Part shown: piece by piece, positions 16,592-27,467 of the stretch
Layout: each line of letters starts with the position of its first letter
Numbering within the stretch: position 1 is the first letter of the stretch
Position numbers and translations under genes: made by a program
NCBI GenBank assembly: GCA_012837935.1
Contig: DUQG01000003.1
Span: 62,001 to 126,000, forward strand
Length of the DNA: 64,000 bases
From: Bacteroidales bacterium
Lineage (GTDB): Bacteria > Bacteroidota > Bacteroidia > Bacteroidales > Paludibacteraceae
Reading direction: 5' to 3'
Notes under the pieces: model-generated
The model's database searches: none
Told to the model about the DNA's origin: nothing
Seen by the model: only the letters and a program-made list of their open reading frames with translations

Positions 16592-17917
16592 CTACTCCCT
16601 TACCTCAAATACTTTTATCCAATCCACTTCCAATTTGCCCGACGTTGCATCATCCATTCTTTGTGGAATAAAAGAGTTTATCCCAATATAAAGTGCTTCG
16701 TGCGGGATGTTTTCATTGGTACGATAGACTTCCACGTTATTGATGTACCAAACCAAAGCACGTGGTGTCCATTCCACTGTATAGACAAAAAACTGATTTC
16801 CGGAAACGCCTTTTATGGCTATGCCGTCCATTTTGTGCTGGTTGGCATTACCCATTGTTATTTCGGAACCGTTGAAGTAGAAAAGATTGATATGTGGTAA
16901 TTTCCGTTCACCGCTTAGCCAAACTGCATGATGCAATGTTCCGCTACAACGAACTTTCGCACTGAAAATGCCGTACTTTTGTCTGAAAGTAGCCGATGTC
17001 TGTATCACATCCGATGTATAGCTGAAATCACGCTCCACAAATCCTTTCTGAACATCCCAAGCCAAGCTGTGCGAAGGAAACTCAATGGTATGTACCGCCA
17101 AAATTCCATCGACCGTACTGATGTTTCTACCCTCATTATTGGCTTGCTTTTCATTGGTGAATGAATAATTTCCCACCAAACGGGGATTGCCCGAATGAAA
17201 ACCCGCTGACCAACGAGAATTTTCAAGTTTATTCCAATCAAAGCGTTCGTAGAATTTCAGATTTATTTGGCTGTATTTCTTGAAAAGTGAAAAACTTCTG
17301 CGTTTGCTTGGCGTTGCTGTCTGCTCGCCTATCAACTCCTTGTATCGTAGCTCCATTCGGTATTCGTAAGTTGTTTCCCATCTATTTGGATTAGCCCAGA
17401 AAGCATTCGACTGCTGAAATTCCGGTTCCGAAACTTTCTTTTTCAACTCTTCAAATTCACGAATTACCAACGAGTTATGATATTGTGAGTAGTTTTTGTA
17501 TTCTTTCGACTGCTCAAACTGTTTCAAACTATCGATTTTTGCGGAAACTTCCGTTATTGAAAGTTCCTTTAAGTTCAAGCTATCCGGATCGTTTTTAAAA
17601 CTCAAATATTCATTCAAAATAGCTGAGTTTTTTGTCTCGTAGTAGAGTTTGATATTCGGGGCGTTAAGCAGTTTTTCATACTGCCGCATAATCCGATTTT
17701 CATCGGTATCTTTGTATTTCGTGGTTTTGTAAAGCTCTTTTTTCTGCCTAAAATCCTCCGAGTTTACAAGTTCTTCCAATCGTGCCTTATCTTGCAACTC
17801 ATCCACAGAATATTCCTCCGCCTCAAACAAAGGCGTAGTTTGAAGCGCATCTATTTTTCTTTCAAAAATAGATGTCGGCTGCATAATTCGAAAAACTCGT
17901 TTCCAGAATAAATTCAT
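16592..17917 (-). CDS. GH16-fold (concanavalin-like) protein with degenerate active site
   Basis: A 441-residue protein. Residues 1-200 are helical and charged, without a clear signal peptide. The C-terminal 220 residues have the beta-jelly-roll pattern of glycoside hydrolase family 16, including KYGIFSAKVRCSG and VEWTPRALVWYINNVEVY. Where GH16 enzymes carry ExDxxE, this protein reads LPHINLFYFNGSE, so both catalytic acids and the middle Asp appear lost. A carbohydrate-binding or structural role is more likely than hydrolysis. It lies upstream of the Stealth and GT2 genes on the same strand. Confidence 0.7.
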   Translation of the reverse strand: MNLFWKRVFRIMQPTSIFERKIDALQTTPLFEAEEYSVDELQDKARLEELVNSEDFRQKKELYKTTKYKDTDENRIMRQYEKLLNAPNIKLYYETKNSAILNEYLSFKNDPDSLNLKELSITEVSAKIDSLKQFEQSKEYKNYSQYHNSLVIREFEELKKKVSEPEFQQSNAFWANPNRWETTYEYRMELRYKELIGEQTATPSKRRSFSLFKKYSQINLKFYERFDWNKLENSRWSAGFHSGNPRLVGNYSFTNEKQANNEGRNISTVDGILAVHTIEFPSHSLAWDVQKGFVERDFSYTSDVIQTSATFRQKYGIFSAKVRCSGTLHHAVWLSGERKLPHINLFYFNGSEITMGNANQHKMDGIAIKGVSGNQFFVYTVEWTPRALVWYINNVEVYRTNENIPHEALYIGINSFIPQRMDDATSGKLEVDWIKVFEVRE

Positions 17918-18297
17918 TTTTTCGCTTTTTGATTGTTAAATGTGACTTTTAGTAATAACTCCTATCTCATAAGTACTTTAATCTTTTAATTGCTATAATT
18001 GTTAATCTCTCAAATTCAGACCTCACCCCTAACCCCTCTCCCGAGTGAGAGGGGAATTGCGGACTGCTGAAGATGATATTTAAAATATTACAATAATTTC
18101 TTTCAATTACTTATTATTTTTGACACATAGTTATTTTAGTTTTATCACATAGTAACACAAAGATTAAAAAACCTGCCTGCGGCAAGCAGGGTCATTTCTT
18201 AGACCATATAGAAGAAATAAAAAATTTCATTTTTTATTTGCTATCCGTCTTCGCCGGATAAGTCGTGAATAATCTATAATCACTGTAACTTTTTATT
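17918..18297. repeat. Gene-free spacer with three dispersed palindromes
   Basis: No credible gene is present. The spacer holds CCTCACCCCTAACCCCTCTC with its partial inverse GAGAGGGGA (18021-18055), a near-palindrome CCTGCCTGCGGCAAGCAGG (18172-18190) and a hairpin TATCCG...CCGGATA (18242-18260). It is the leader side of the GH16-like gene and the downstream side of the LOG gene. Confidence 0.6.
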
Positions 18298-18846
18298 TCA
18301 TTGAATACTCGCTTTGGATTGAATAATCTGCAAGCATTCTTCTACGGTATCTACAAAGATAGGCTTGTAAACTTCATCCTCCGGCATAAAACCGTCTCGC
18401 TTCAATTTTTCGGAAAACTGAATCAGTTCATTATAAAATCCCTGATAATTCAAGCAAATCAACGATTTTTTGTGCTCTCCTACCGTGCCCGAAGCTATCA
18501 CATCAAACATTTCATCCAGCGTACCGTAGCCACCCGGAAGCACCACGAACAGTTCCGCCTCCTCTTTCAGACGTTTTTTTCGTTCGCTCATATCAGCGGT
18601 TATAATTTGTCGGGTAGGCAGCTTACTTTCTCGATTGGCACCGATTATTATTTTCGGAATAATGCCGATAATTTCTCCTTGTTTTTCCGTAGCACCTTCT
18701 GCAATAGAATCCATCAAACCGCCTGTAGAACCGCCATACACAAGCGAATGACCATTTTCGGCAAGCTGGTTGGCAAACTCTCTTGCCATCTCTTTGTATT
18801 CCAAAGCAATTCGGTTAGACGAAGAACAAAAAACACAAACTTTCAT
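18298..18846 (-). CDS. LOG family protein (nucleotide phosphoribohydrolase)
   Basis: A 182-residue Rossmann-fold protein. It has the family signature PGGYGTLDE, the nucleotide-binding VYGGSTGGLM, and the N-terminal VCVFCSSSN. LOG-family enzymes release free base and ribose 5-phosphate from nucleoside 5'-monophosphates. In plants and some bacteria the product is a cytokinin, but in Bacteroidota the physiological role is unclear. It stands alone between repeat-rich spacers. Confidence 0.88.
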   Translation of the reverse strand: MKVCVFCSSSNRIALEYKEMAREFANQLAENGHSLVYGGSTGGLMDSIAEGATEKQGEIIGIIPKIIIGANRESKLPTRQIITADMSERKKRLKEEAELFVVLPGGYGTLDEMFDVIASGTVGEHKKSLICLNYQGFYNELIQFSEKLKRDGFMPEDEVYKPIFVDTVEECLQIIQSKASIQ

Positions 18847-18870
18847 TTTAATATGTTAGATTTGATTTAT

Positions 18871-18953
18871 TTGCCACGGCTTTCAAGCCGTGGATTAAAA
18901 GTTTGGATTAAACGGCTTTAGCCAAAATTTATTTAAACTTGGGCTAAAGCCCT
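18871..18953. repeat. CCACGGCTTTCAAGCCGTGG REP element, copy 1
   Basis: A perfect palindrome (18874-18893) is followed by GGCTTTAGCC...GGGCTAAAGCCC as a second inverted pair (18914-18951). The same two-part arrangement recurs at 47503-47627. Confidence 0.75.
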
Positions 18954-18980
18954 TTGGAAACTGTTTAATTACCGTTTTCA

Positions 18981-19076
18981 GTTGGGACTTTCGGCAACCT
19001 TGTCCGTTAACCAACGGAAGCCGAAAGATAACCAACCCGTTATTTTTTTATGTTCGGCTGGAAGCCAAACATCCCC
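18981..19076. repeat. Nested hairpins in the LOG-gyrB spacer
   Basis: CTTTCGGC and GCCGAAAG enclose TCCGTTAACCAACGGA (about 18988-19027). A further imperfect GTTCGGCT...AGCCAAAC hairpin follows (about 19051-19070). This is the palindromic-repeat style seen elsewhere in the window. I see no gene in 18847-19204. Confidence 0.5.
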
Positions 19077-19204
19077 ACAGCTAAGTTTCTTTCCTGTTGG
19101 AACTTTTTCCATTCTCCCCACAACTTTTTTGCTTGAATCCTTATCCTCTATTTACAAAACGTTACAAAACAAAATGTAGTATAAACAGACACGGGATAAA
19201 CTTA

Positions 19205-19241
19205 AAAAAATTGAATACCCGAACTACGAGTATTCAATTTT
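19205..19241 (-). terminator. gyrB terminator
   Basis: Read on the minus strand, TTGAATAC pairs with GTATTCAA and is followed by seven T. It lies about 37 bases beyond the gyrB stop. Confidence 0.75.
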
Positions 19242-19277
19242 TCTATATTAATTTCTGTACAAAAAAGCTCTTCAAAA

Positions 19278-21269
<1,992 letters not shown>

Positions 21270-21424
21270 TTATAAAACCATACGCGCATCGAAATTTCAC
21301 AGAAATATTCATACGCAAAAATCATACAAATATAAGAAAAAATAATGGATTTTGGAAAAATTATTTGCGCTAATTTTACCCACTTTATAGCCGAAAAACA
21401 GAAGAAAAATAGTGTTTTAAAAAC

Positions 21425-21455
21425 AAAAAAAGCAGACGTTTTATCTGCTTTTTTG
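21425..21455 (-). terminator. Terminator downstream of the membrane/cytidylate kinase fusion
   Basis: AAAAAGCAGA and TCTGCTTTTTT form a hairpin with U-runs on both strands. It sits 48 bases beyond the stop of the gene at 21503. Confidence 0.75.
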
Positions 21456-21502
21456 TAAAATTGGACACTGCCGATTTTATAACTGCAATGTACGTTAAAA
21501 CT

Positions 21503-22795
21503 TTACGTATACATCGCCTTTCTTCGTGCATCAATAATCATAGCTGCAGTAATATCAATACCGAACAAGGAAGTTTCTACAGTCATATCAAAGTCTTTCA
21601 AATCTGCCCATTTCCGTCCCGTGTAGTGTTCGTTGTAGTTTTTACGTTCTTTGTCTTTTCTTTCCATTTCTTTTTCAGCATCATCGGGATGTATGCCATA
21701 TTCAGTTATCGCACGACTTTTTCTAAAAGCATCATTGGCGTGTACAAACACATTAAAACAGTTGGGGTGCCCTTTCAAAATATAATCGGCACAACGCCCT
21801 ACAATCACGCAGGAACTTTTAGTGGCAATATCCCGAATAACACGCGTCTGTACCATAAAGAGCATATCTTGTGGCGGAACAGCCTCATTTATGTAGGCAT
21901 AATTTTGCTTATAAAGTTTATAAAGTAGTGAGTTAGTCAACTTTTGCTCATGTTTCTTTACATACTCTTTTGTAAATCCACTCTCTTCTGCCGTAAGGTC
22001 AATCAACTTACTATCGTAAAATTCAATTCCCAACTTCTTAGCCACCAACTCACCCACAGCATGTCCGCCACTTCCATATTGTCGAGAAATAGTGATAACG
22101 AAATTATCTGTGCTCATATAAGGCTCTTCGATAAACTCCACAACCTTGTCCGGATAGACAATTTTGTCGATACAAGTCAGGTGCTTTTTATAAAATTCCA
22201 CTATAAAACCTACAAGCAACGCCGATACAATCGTTCCTTCACGCACGCCTTCCAACTTATCCAAAAAGATAAAAACAGCAATCAAAGCCACCACCACAAG
22301 CAGACTGTCGAAAAGAATTTTAATAAAACCAAAATCTTTTTTTGTAGTTTTTGCAATAGCCATAACAAAACCCTCGCCGAGAAGTATGCTTACATCGGCT
22401 TTTACTTGCAGAAATATTCCCAATGCAATAATCAAACAGCTCAGCAAACAGTAAATCCATTGCTGTAAATAGTTGGCAGGAATAAAATTGACAGTCCAAC
22501 TCAAATGTACATCAATAAACCACCCGAAAACAATTATAAGCGGAATTTGCAACAGTTGAATAAACTTGTAATTCTGCCTCAAAATCAGCATTTGAAGTAA
22601 GACAAAAAAGACATTGAGCAAAATGGTAAATGTCCCTACCGAAATTTCAGGAAATGCGATGTTGGAAACATACGGAACTGACGAAATCGGTGTAGTTCCC
22701 AATCCCGAACAGATGGAAATTGACACACCAAACGCCATAATAAAAACGCCCGCAATCAAAACAAGCGTACGAACTGCAAGATTTTCTGTTTTCAT
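21503..22795 (-). CDS. YczE/DUF6198-type membrane domain fused to cytidylate-kinase-like domain
   Basis: A 430-residue two-part protein. Residues 1-205 form about five membrane helices of the YitT/YczE-like (DUF6198) type, with GVSISICSGLGTTPISSVPY near the start. Residues 230-430 are a cytidylate-kinase-like P-loop domain, with ISRQYGSGGHAVGELVA, VIVGRCADYIL, and a basic lid region EMERKDKERKNYNEHYTG. The kinase half would face the cytoplasm. This arrangement suggests nucleotide phosphorylation coupled to transport or membrane sensing, but substrate and coupling are inference. The DNA is continuous across the junction with no frameshift. Confidence 0.8.
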   Translation of the reverse strand: MKTENLAVRTLVLIAGVFIMAFGVSISICSGLGTTPISSVPYVSNIAFPEISVGTFTILLNVFFVLLQMLILRQNYKFIQLLQIPLIIVFGWFIDVHLSWTVNFIPANYLQQWIYCLLSCLIIALGIFLQVKADVSILLGEGFVMAIAKTTKKDFGFIKILFDSLLVVVALIAVFIFLDKLEGVREGTIVSALLVGFIVEFYKKHLTCIDKIVYPDKVVEFIEEPYMSTDNFVITISRQYGSGGHAVGELVAKKLGIEFYDSKLIDLTAEESGFTKEYVKKHEQKLTNSLLYKLYKQNYAYINEAVPPQDMLFMVQTRVIRDIATKSSCVIVGRCADYILKGHPNCFNVFVHANDAFRKSRAITEYGIHPDDAEKEMERKDKERKNYNEHYTGRKWADLKDFDMTVETSLFGIDITAAMIIDARRKAMYT

Positions 22796-22908
22796 TTTAG
22801 TTTTATCTTGTAAACTGTTTTGCCAAAATTATGGAACGACTCTCAAATATGCGAAGAGTCAGACAAAAATACAAATTATTTACAATAAATAATTGTTTAC
22901 ATTACCTA

Positions 22909-23745
22909 CTACAAGGGAAATTGAGCATCAATCTGTCTTTCCGTTTCTTCCCAAAACCACTCTTTAAGTGGATGTTGCATAAATTTTACAGATATATTTT
23001 TATGCCTTTTTCTCAAAAAGACCTTCCCTGTTTCTTTGGATAAAAGTGCATTAACAAGCGGAATGGCACCTCGTCGGGGTGACTTGATAAGCGGACGAAA
23101 TAGTAAATCTGCCAACGGATCAAACCAGCGATGAAGGCGAATAATATCCGTATCCACAATACCGGGGTCAGCTGCATTGACATGGAATTGCCCTTTGTAT
23201 TTTTCTGCAAGCGATGCAGTATATAGCATCAGAGCCGATTTCGACAACGCGTAGTTACGAATTTGTTTGAAGTTTTCAGGTGTAGAAATAAAAAAGTCTC
23301 TTGTTACAAGCTTCGAACTTGCCGTCATGGAAACAACAGTGGTAATTCCTGCACCTTTCCTCAGCAAAGGTATCAGTAAATTGGTCAGCATAAAAACGCC
23401 TACATAATTAACACCGATGGTGCTTTCAAAACCTTCGGACGTCAGCGAAAATCTTCGGTTCATGGTTCCGGCATTGTTTATCAAACCGATTGGACGGATA
23501 TTTTTCTTTGATATAGTTTCCACGAAATTACGAATCGATTCAAAAGACGACAAATCCAACTGTTCCAATAAAACAAAAGCCTCTTTTCCGCTAAGTTCCT
23601 TCAAAATTTCAGCACGAACAGCCTTGCCTTTTTTCAGATTTCGGCAAGCCATTACCACCGAAAAACCTTTCTGCAAAAGACTTTTCACTATTTCGGCACC
23701 CAAGTTTCCACTTGCGCCTGTTACGATCATAGTTTTATTTTCCAT
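22909..23745 (-). CDS. Short-chain dehydrogenase/reductase (retinol-dehydrogenase-like)
   Basis: A 278-residue SDR with the NAD(P)-binding TGASGNLGAEIVKSLL, NNAGTM, and the catalytic Tyr/Lys in YALSKSA. The C-terminal extension and overall pattern resemble the RDH/WW-domain oxidoreductase group, whose bacterial substrates are usually unknown. I start at the ATG whose first base is 23745 because MENKTMIVTGASG fits the family. The gene stands alone. Confidence 0.85.
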   Translation of the reverse strand: MENKTMIVTGASGNLGAEIVKSLLQKGFSVVMACRNLKKGKAVRAEILKELSGKEAFVLLEQLDLSSFESIRNFVETISKKNIRPIGLINNAGTMNRRFSLTSEGFESTIGVNYVGVFMLTNLLIPLLRKGAGITTVVSMTASSKLVTRDFFISTPENFKQIRNYALSKSALMLYTASLAEKYKGQFHVNAADPGIVDTDIIRLHRWFDPLADLLFRPLIKSPRRGAIPLVNALLSKETGKVFLRKRHKNISVKFMQHPLKEWFWEETERQIDAQFPL

Positions 23746-23908
23746 TATAGAACACTGATTACGCACAGATTACACGAATTAGCACAAATTTGTTTGAGAT
23801 AGTTAGATAATAGAGTACTGCTAACTTAAAGTTAATTGCTACTTAAGCTGTTGCGCCATCTTTTAAGTAGTGGTCAACTTATAGTTGCTGTAAATAAAAT
23901 TCATAATC

Positions 23909-23945
23909 AAAAAACCCTAACTGATTTATTACCAATTAGGGTTTT
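23909..23945 (-). terminator. tRNA-Leu terminator
   Basis: AAAACCCTAA (23911-23920) pairs with TTAGGGTTTT (23936-23945). On the minus strand the stem runs into a T-run, 12 bases after the tRNA 3' end. Confidence 0.8.
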
Positions 23946-23956
23946 GCTTTACTCAG

Positions 23957-24040
23957 TACCCAGAGCCGGGGTCGAACCGGCATGGAAGTGAATCCACTGG
24001 TGTTTGAGACCAGCGCGTCTACCGATTCCGCCATCTGGGC
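23957..24040 (-). tRNA. tRNA-Leu (anticodon CAA)
   Basis: An 84-nt tRNA on the minus strand. The acceptor stem is GCCCAGA/TCTGGGT (first pair G-U) with discriminator A. The anticodon stem CTGGT/ACCAG encloses loop CTCAAAC with anticodon CAA (plus strand 24004-24006). A short class II variable arm and the T loop GGTTCGACCC are present. No CCA is encoded. It reads UUG codons. Confidence 0.95.
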
Positions 24041-24161
24041 ATAATTTGAAAAATGTGAGTGCAAAATTACTTCATTTTTTTTAATTGACAAATTTTTTGG
24101 CGTTTTTATTCAATTTAATATGAATTTAATTTTACAAACAAAACAGCACCTTACCAATCAA

Positions 24162-24437
24162 TCACTGCACTTCGGCTTCTACATCCACAATATTACGCTC
24201 TTTCCTTTCATCGTAAACATCCGCCAGTTTATCCAAAAAGGCAATGATTACATACGGTGCTATCAGTTTTGCCACATTGTTAATTACATTTGTGGTTTTC
24301 GTAACTTTGCTTTTGGAAGCATAATAATACAATCCACCGCCAATAGCTGCACCCACTATGAATCCCAACGGCAATTTTGATGCTTTCTCTTTTACCATTT
24401 TCAGCACTTGTTCTTTTTTGTTTTCTACTTTTTCCAT
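24162..24437 (-). CDS. Small conserved-type membrane protein of unknown function
   Basis: A 91-residue protein with a charged N-terminus (MEKVENKKEQ), a hydrophobic segment beginning PLGFIVGAAIGGGLYYY, a second hydrophobic stretch IAPYVIIAFLDKLA, and an acidic C-terminus. Composition resembles the small YtxH-like or GlsB-like membrane stress proteins, but no signature allows naming. The gene stands alone between tRNA-Leu and murF. Confidence 0.65.
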   Translation of the reverse strand: MEKVENKKEQVLKMVKEKASKLPLGFIVGAAIGGGLYYYASKSKVTKTTNVINNVAKLIAPYVIIAFLDKLADVYDERKERNIVDVEAEVQ

Positions 24438-24506
24438 AATTTATTTGCTTCGCATTATTTAGTTATTATTTACTGCGTGTTATTTAATTGTTATTTGCTT
24501 TGCGTT

Positions 24507-24527
24507 GGTTACCGAGCTTCGTCGAAG
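24507..24527. repeat. Second copy of the GGTTACYGAGC...GTCGAAG dispersed repeat
   Basis: GGTTACCGAGCTTCGTCGAAG resembles 7471-7491. Such short direct copies in spacers are a feature of this genome segment. Confidence 0.5.
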
Positions 24528-24646
24528 AAGAATCACACTTCGTGCTCCAATCTTCAAACTTAAGCAAAAAAAAACATACTTTTATCTTTTAGTTTAGAAA
24601 AATCTTAATAAAAACTTAATCTTTCGGTCATTTGTCCAAGAATGAT

Positions 24647-24654
24647 TATTTTTG
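24647..24654 (+). promoter_or_regulatory. -7 box TATTTTTG for murF
   Basis: TATTTTTG lies 15 bases before ATG 24669. It argues against the upstream ATG at 24642 being the translation start, because that ATG precedes the promoter element. Confidence 0.6.
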
Positions 24655-24668
24655 TAAAAAAATTGATA

Positions 24669-25970
24669 ATGAAACTTTACGATATATTTCTTTCACACAG
24701 TACCATTTGCACCGACAGCCGAGTTTGCGAGTCGGGTTCTTTGTTTTTTGCACTAAAAGGTGAAAACTTTGATGCAAATGCGTTTGCACTTTCGGCACTG
24801 GAAAAAGGTTGCGCTTATGCTGTGGTGGATAATCCGAAGTACGCTGTAGATGAGCGTTTTATTTTGGTGGAAGATACGCTGAAAGCTTTACAAGATTTAG
24901 CAGCATTTCACCGAAAAAGGTTGGGAACGAAAATTATCGGTATTACCGGAAGCAACGGAAAGACAACGACCAAAGAGTTGATTGCTACCGTGCTTAAACA
25001 GAAATACAATACGCATTTCACTCAGGGTAATTTCAATAATCATATCGGTGTGCCGCTTACTTTGCTGCAACTACGACCGGAACATGAAATTGCCGTGATA
25101 GAAATGGGTGCCAATCATCCGGGCGAAATAAAAATGCTGTCGGAAATCGCCGCACCGGATTGGGGAATTATTACCAATGTAGGAATAGCGCATTTGGAAG
25201 GATTTACCTCGTTTGAAGGTGTGAAACAGACAAAAGCGGAACTATACACTTATCTTCAAAAACATTCCGGAAAAATTTTCCTTAATTCCGGAAATGAATT
25301 TTTAGTTGAGATGGCTAAAAAATCTGGTTTTGAATTGGATGAGAATGTGTTGACCTATCAAGTGGATAGCAATTTAACCGATAAATTAGCAACAACTCAC
25401 ATCACTTCTTGCAATCCGCTATTGGAAATGACTTGCGAAACTGCCAACGGTAAATTTAATGTAAAAACACAATTGATAGGAACTTACAATGCTGAGAATA
25501 TTTTGTCTGCCGTAGCTATCGGGCATTATTTCGGCATTTCAAACGAAAAAATAAAGGAAGCGCTGGAAAACTATATTCCACAAAACAATCGCTCGCAATT
25601 TACCGAAACCGAAAGCAACAAACTGATTATTGATGCTTACAATGCCAACCCGACAAGTATGCGCGCTGCTATTTTGAATTTTGCACAAATGCAGGCAGAG
25701 CACAAAGCTTTGATAATTGGCGATATGTTGGAATTGGGCAGTCAGTCGGAGCTTGAGCATCAAAAGATTGTCGAGCTAATAAAAGAACATGCTTTTCCGG
25801 AAGTCTATTTGGTAGGCAAATGCTTTCAAAAAACCGACAGCAACTACACGAAGTTTACAGACGTTGACGAACTAAAAACATTTTTACAAAATAATCCGCT
25901 AAAAAACCGTTTTATCTTGATAAAAGGGTCACGCGGAGTTCATTTAGAAAAAATTATAAACGAGTTATAG
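24669..25970 (+). CDS. murF: UDP-N-acetylmuramoyl-tripeptide--D-alanyl-D-alanine ligase
   Basis: A 433-residue Mur ligase that adds D-Ala-D-Ala to the UDP-MurNAc tripeptide. The N-terminal UDP-binding domain (ICTDSRVCESGSLFFAL) precedes the ATP site GITGSNGKTTTKE. The central domain holds VIEMGANHPGEI and AHLEGFTSFEG, and the C-terminal domain has DAYNANPTSM. Start choice follows the promoter at 24647. A 30-base gap separates it from the next gene on the same strand. Confidence 0.94.
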   Translation: MKLYDIFLSHSTICTDSRVCESGSLFFALKGENFDANAFALSALEKGCAYAVVDNPKYAVDERFILVEDTLKALQDLAAFHRKRLGTKIIGITGSNGKTTTKELIATVLKQKYNTHFTQGNFNNHIGVPLTLLQLRPEHEIAVIEMGANHPGEIKMLSEIAAPDWGIITNVGIAHLEGFTSFEGVKQTKAELYTYLQKHSGKIFLNSGNEFLVEMAKKSGFELDENVLTYQVDSNLTDKLATTHITSCNPLLEMTCETANGKFNVKTQLIGTYNAENILSAVAIGHYFGISNEKIKEALENYIPQNNRSQFTETESNKLIIDAYNANPTSMRAAILNFAQMQAEHKALIIGDMLELGSQSELEHQKIVELIKEHAFPEVYLVGKCFQKTDSNYTKFTDVDELKTFLQNNPLKNRFILIKGSRGVHLEKIINEL

Positions 25971-26000
25971 CGGTACGACTGCCGTAAAAACAGGATAAAT

Positions 26001-26894
26001 ATGGACAAAAAGAAATTAATCATTTTGCTAAGCTCATTAGCCGTTTTAATTGTAGCACTTGTAGTTGGGTTGATTGTATTTATAAATAAAACCAACAAAC
26101 AAAGCCTTCAAATTGCTGAAACCGAGCAATTTATGGAAGACGAAAAACAGGATATGGTAACCGAAATAGATGCCATTGCAGGCGAATTGGAAGGTTACAG
26201 CATTCATATTTACAACGATTCGCTATTGCGGGAATTTGATATGCAAAAGCAAAAAATCAAAGAACTGCAAGAGGAACTTCGCCGCACCAAAGCTACGGAT
26301 GCCAAGCGAATTGCAGAATTAAAAGCAGAAATTGCCACGCTAAGAAAACTGTTGGCTCACTATGTTCGTCAGATTGACTCGCTGAATGTGGCTAATCAGC
26401 GTCTTACTTCTGAAAATTTAGAGGTTAAACAACGCTATCAAAGTGTTTCTGCAACAGCTGAGCAACTAGCGCAGGACAAAGAAAATCTAAGCGAAGTGGT
26501 TACTCGTGCTGCTATTTTAGAATTGTATAATTTTAGTTTTATCGGTCTGGATAGTCGCAACCGAAAAACTGACCGAGGTAACCGAATGAATAATTTGAAA
26601 TTTAATTTTACCATTGGGAAAAACATTACAGCCGAACCGGGCGCAAAAACCGTCTATCTGCGCATCACACGACCGGATGGCGAAGTTATGCAAAAAGGTG
26701 GCGGCACATTTCCGTATGAAAATAAAAATATTGCTTACTCGCTTAGTAAAGCATTTGAATATACCGGCGAAGCTTACAGCGATGCACTTTATTGGAAAGT
26801 AGAGGAAGTTCTTCAACTTGGCGCCTATCAAGCAGACTTTTTTGCCGATGGCAACAGAATTGGAAGTTTCTCATTCAGAATAGAAAAAAAATAG
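26001..26894 (+). CDS. Coiled-coil membrane-anchored protein, function unknown
   Basis: A 297-residue protein with a single N-terminal membrane helix (about 6-29), a long coiled coil (about 75-170, rich in Leu/Glu/Lys with KIKELQEELRRT), and a C-terminal beta-rich domain of about 110 residues with NFTIGKNITAEPGAKTVYLR. The topology suggests an extracytoplasmic globular domain on a coiled-coil stalk. I know this architecture from Bacteroidales but no function. It lies between murF and an FKBP lipoprotein, so an envelope role is plausible. Confidence 0.7.
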   Translation: MDKKKLIILLSSLAVLIVALVVGLIVFINKTNKQSLQIAETEQFMEDEKQDMVTEIDAIAGELEGYSIHIYNDSLLREFDMQKQKIKELQEELRRTKATDAKRIAELKAEIATLRKLLAHYVRQIDSLNVANQRLTSENLEVKQRYQSVSATAEQLAQDKENLSEVVTRAAILELYNFSFIGLDSRNRKTDRGNRMNNLKFNFTIGKNITAEPGAKTVYLRITRPDGEVMQKGGGTFPYENKNIAYSLSKAFEYTGEAYSDALYWKVEEVLQLGAYQADFFADGNRIGSFSFRIEKK

Positions 26895-26931
26895 TATCTT
26901 TACACGCTTAAAAAGAATTTTACATACAAAT

Positions 26932-27459
26932 ATGAAGTCAACAAAACAGACCCTACTAATCGTGATTGCAGCACTTGCTTTCACATTTACATCTTGCATA
27001 AAAACAGACGATTACATTGACTGGAAAGTAATGAACGACGAATGGTTTACAGCTAATCTGGAAAGCAAAGAGAGTTATCCGTTCGAATGGACAATTGATG
27101 TGCTAAAAACGCCTGTTATACAAGACGAATTTAAAATCACAGAGTCCGGTGTAAAGTATAAAAGGCTTCGCAAAGGTAATCCGACAGAGAAAAAACCTAA
27201 TTTGTCAAGTTACATTTATGCCACTTATGAAGGAAAATTAATTGATGGAACTAAGTTTGATAGTGGTACGGAAAAGTATTTAGGGCAAACCTATGGATTT
27301 GTTTCTGGTTTTCAAGAAATTATTTTGAAAATGACCATCGGTGATATTTATGAAATTTACATACCTTATACATGTGGTTACGGCAAAGAAAAAGCTTACA
27401 AAGTTCCACCCTACTCTACATTAATATTTCGTATTGAGCTAACCGATGTACTTCAATAA
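26932..27459 (+). CDS. FKBP-type peptidyl-prolyl isomerase lipoprotein
   Basis: A 175-residue lipoprotein with lipobox FTSC (Cys22) and a C-terminal FKBP domain (about 75-175: YATYEGKLIDGTKFDSG, SGFQEIILKMTIGD, IPYTCGYG, YSTLIFRIELTDV). It probably assists folding of envelope proteins in the periplasm. Several aromatic residues of the FKBP pocket differ from the canonical set, so activity is not certain. It ends 8 bases before the TPM-domain gene. Confidence 0.85.
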   Translation: MKSTKQTLLIVIAALAFTFTSCIKTDDYIDWKVMNDEWFTANLESKESYPFEWTIDVLKTPVIQDEFKITESGVKYKRLRKGNPTEKKPNLSSYIYATYEGKLIDGTKFDSGTEKYLGQTYGFVSGFQEIILKMTIGDIYEIYIPYTCGYGKEKAYKVPPYSTLIFRIELTDVLQ

Positions 27460-27467
27460 TTTTTAAA

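Noticed and set aside
24642-24668. Upstream ATG at 24642 for murF
   Set aside because: A TATTTTTG box lies inside that extension and the added residues are not MurF-like.
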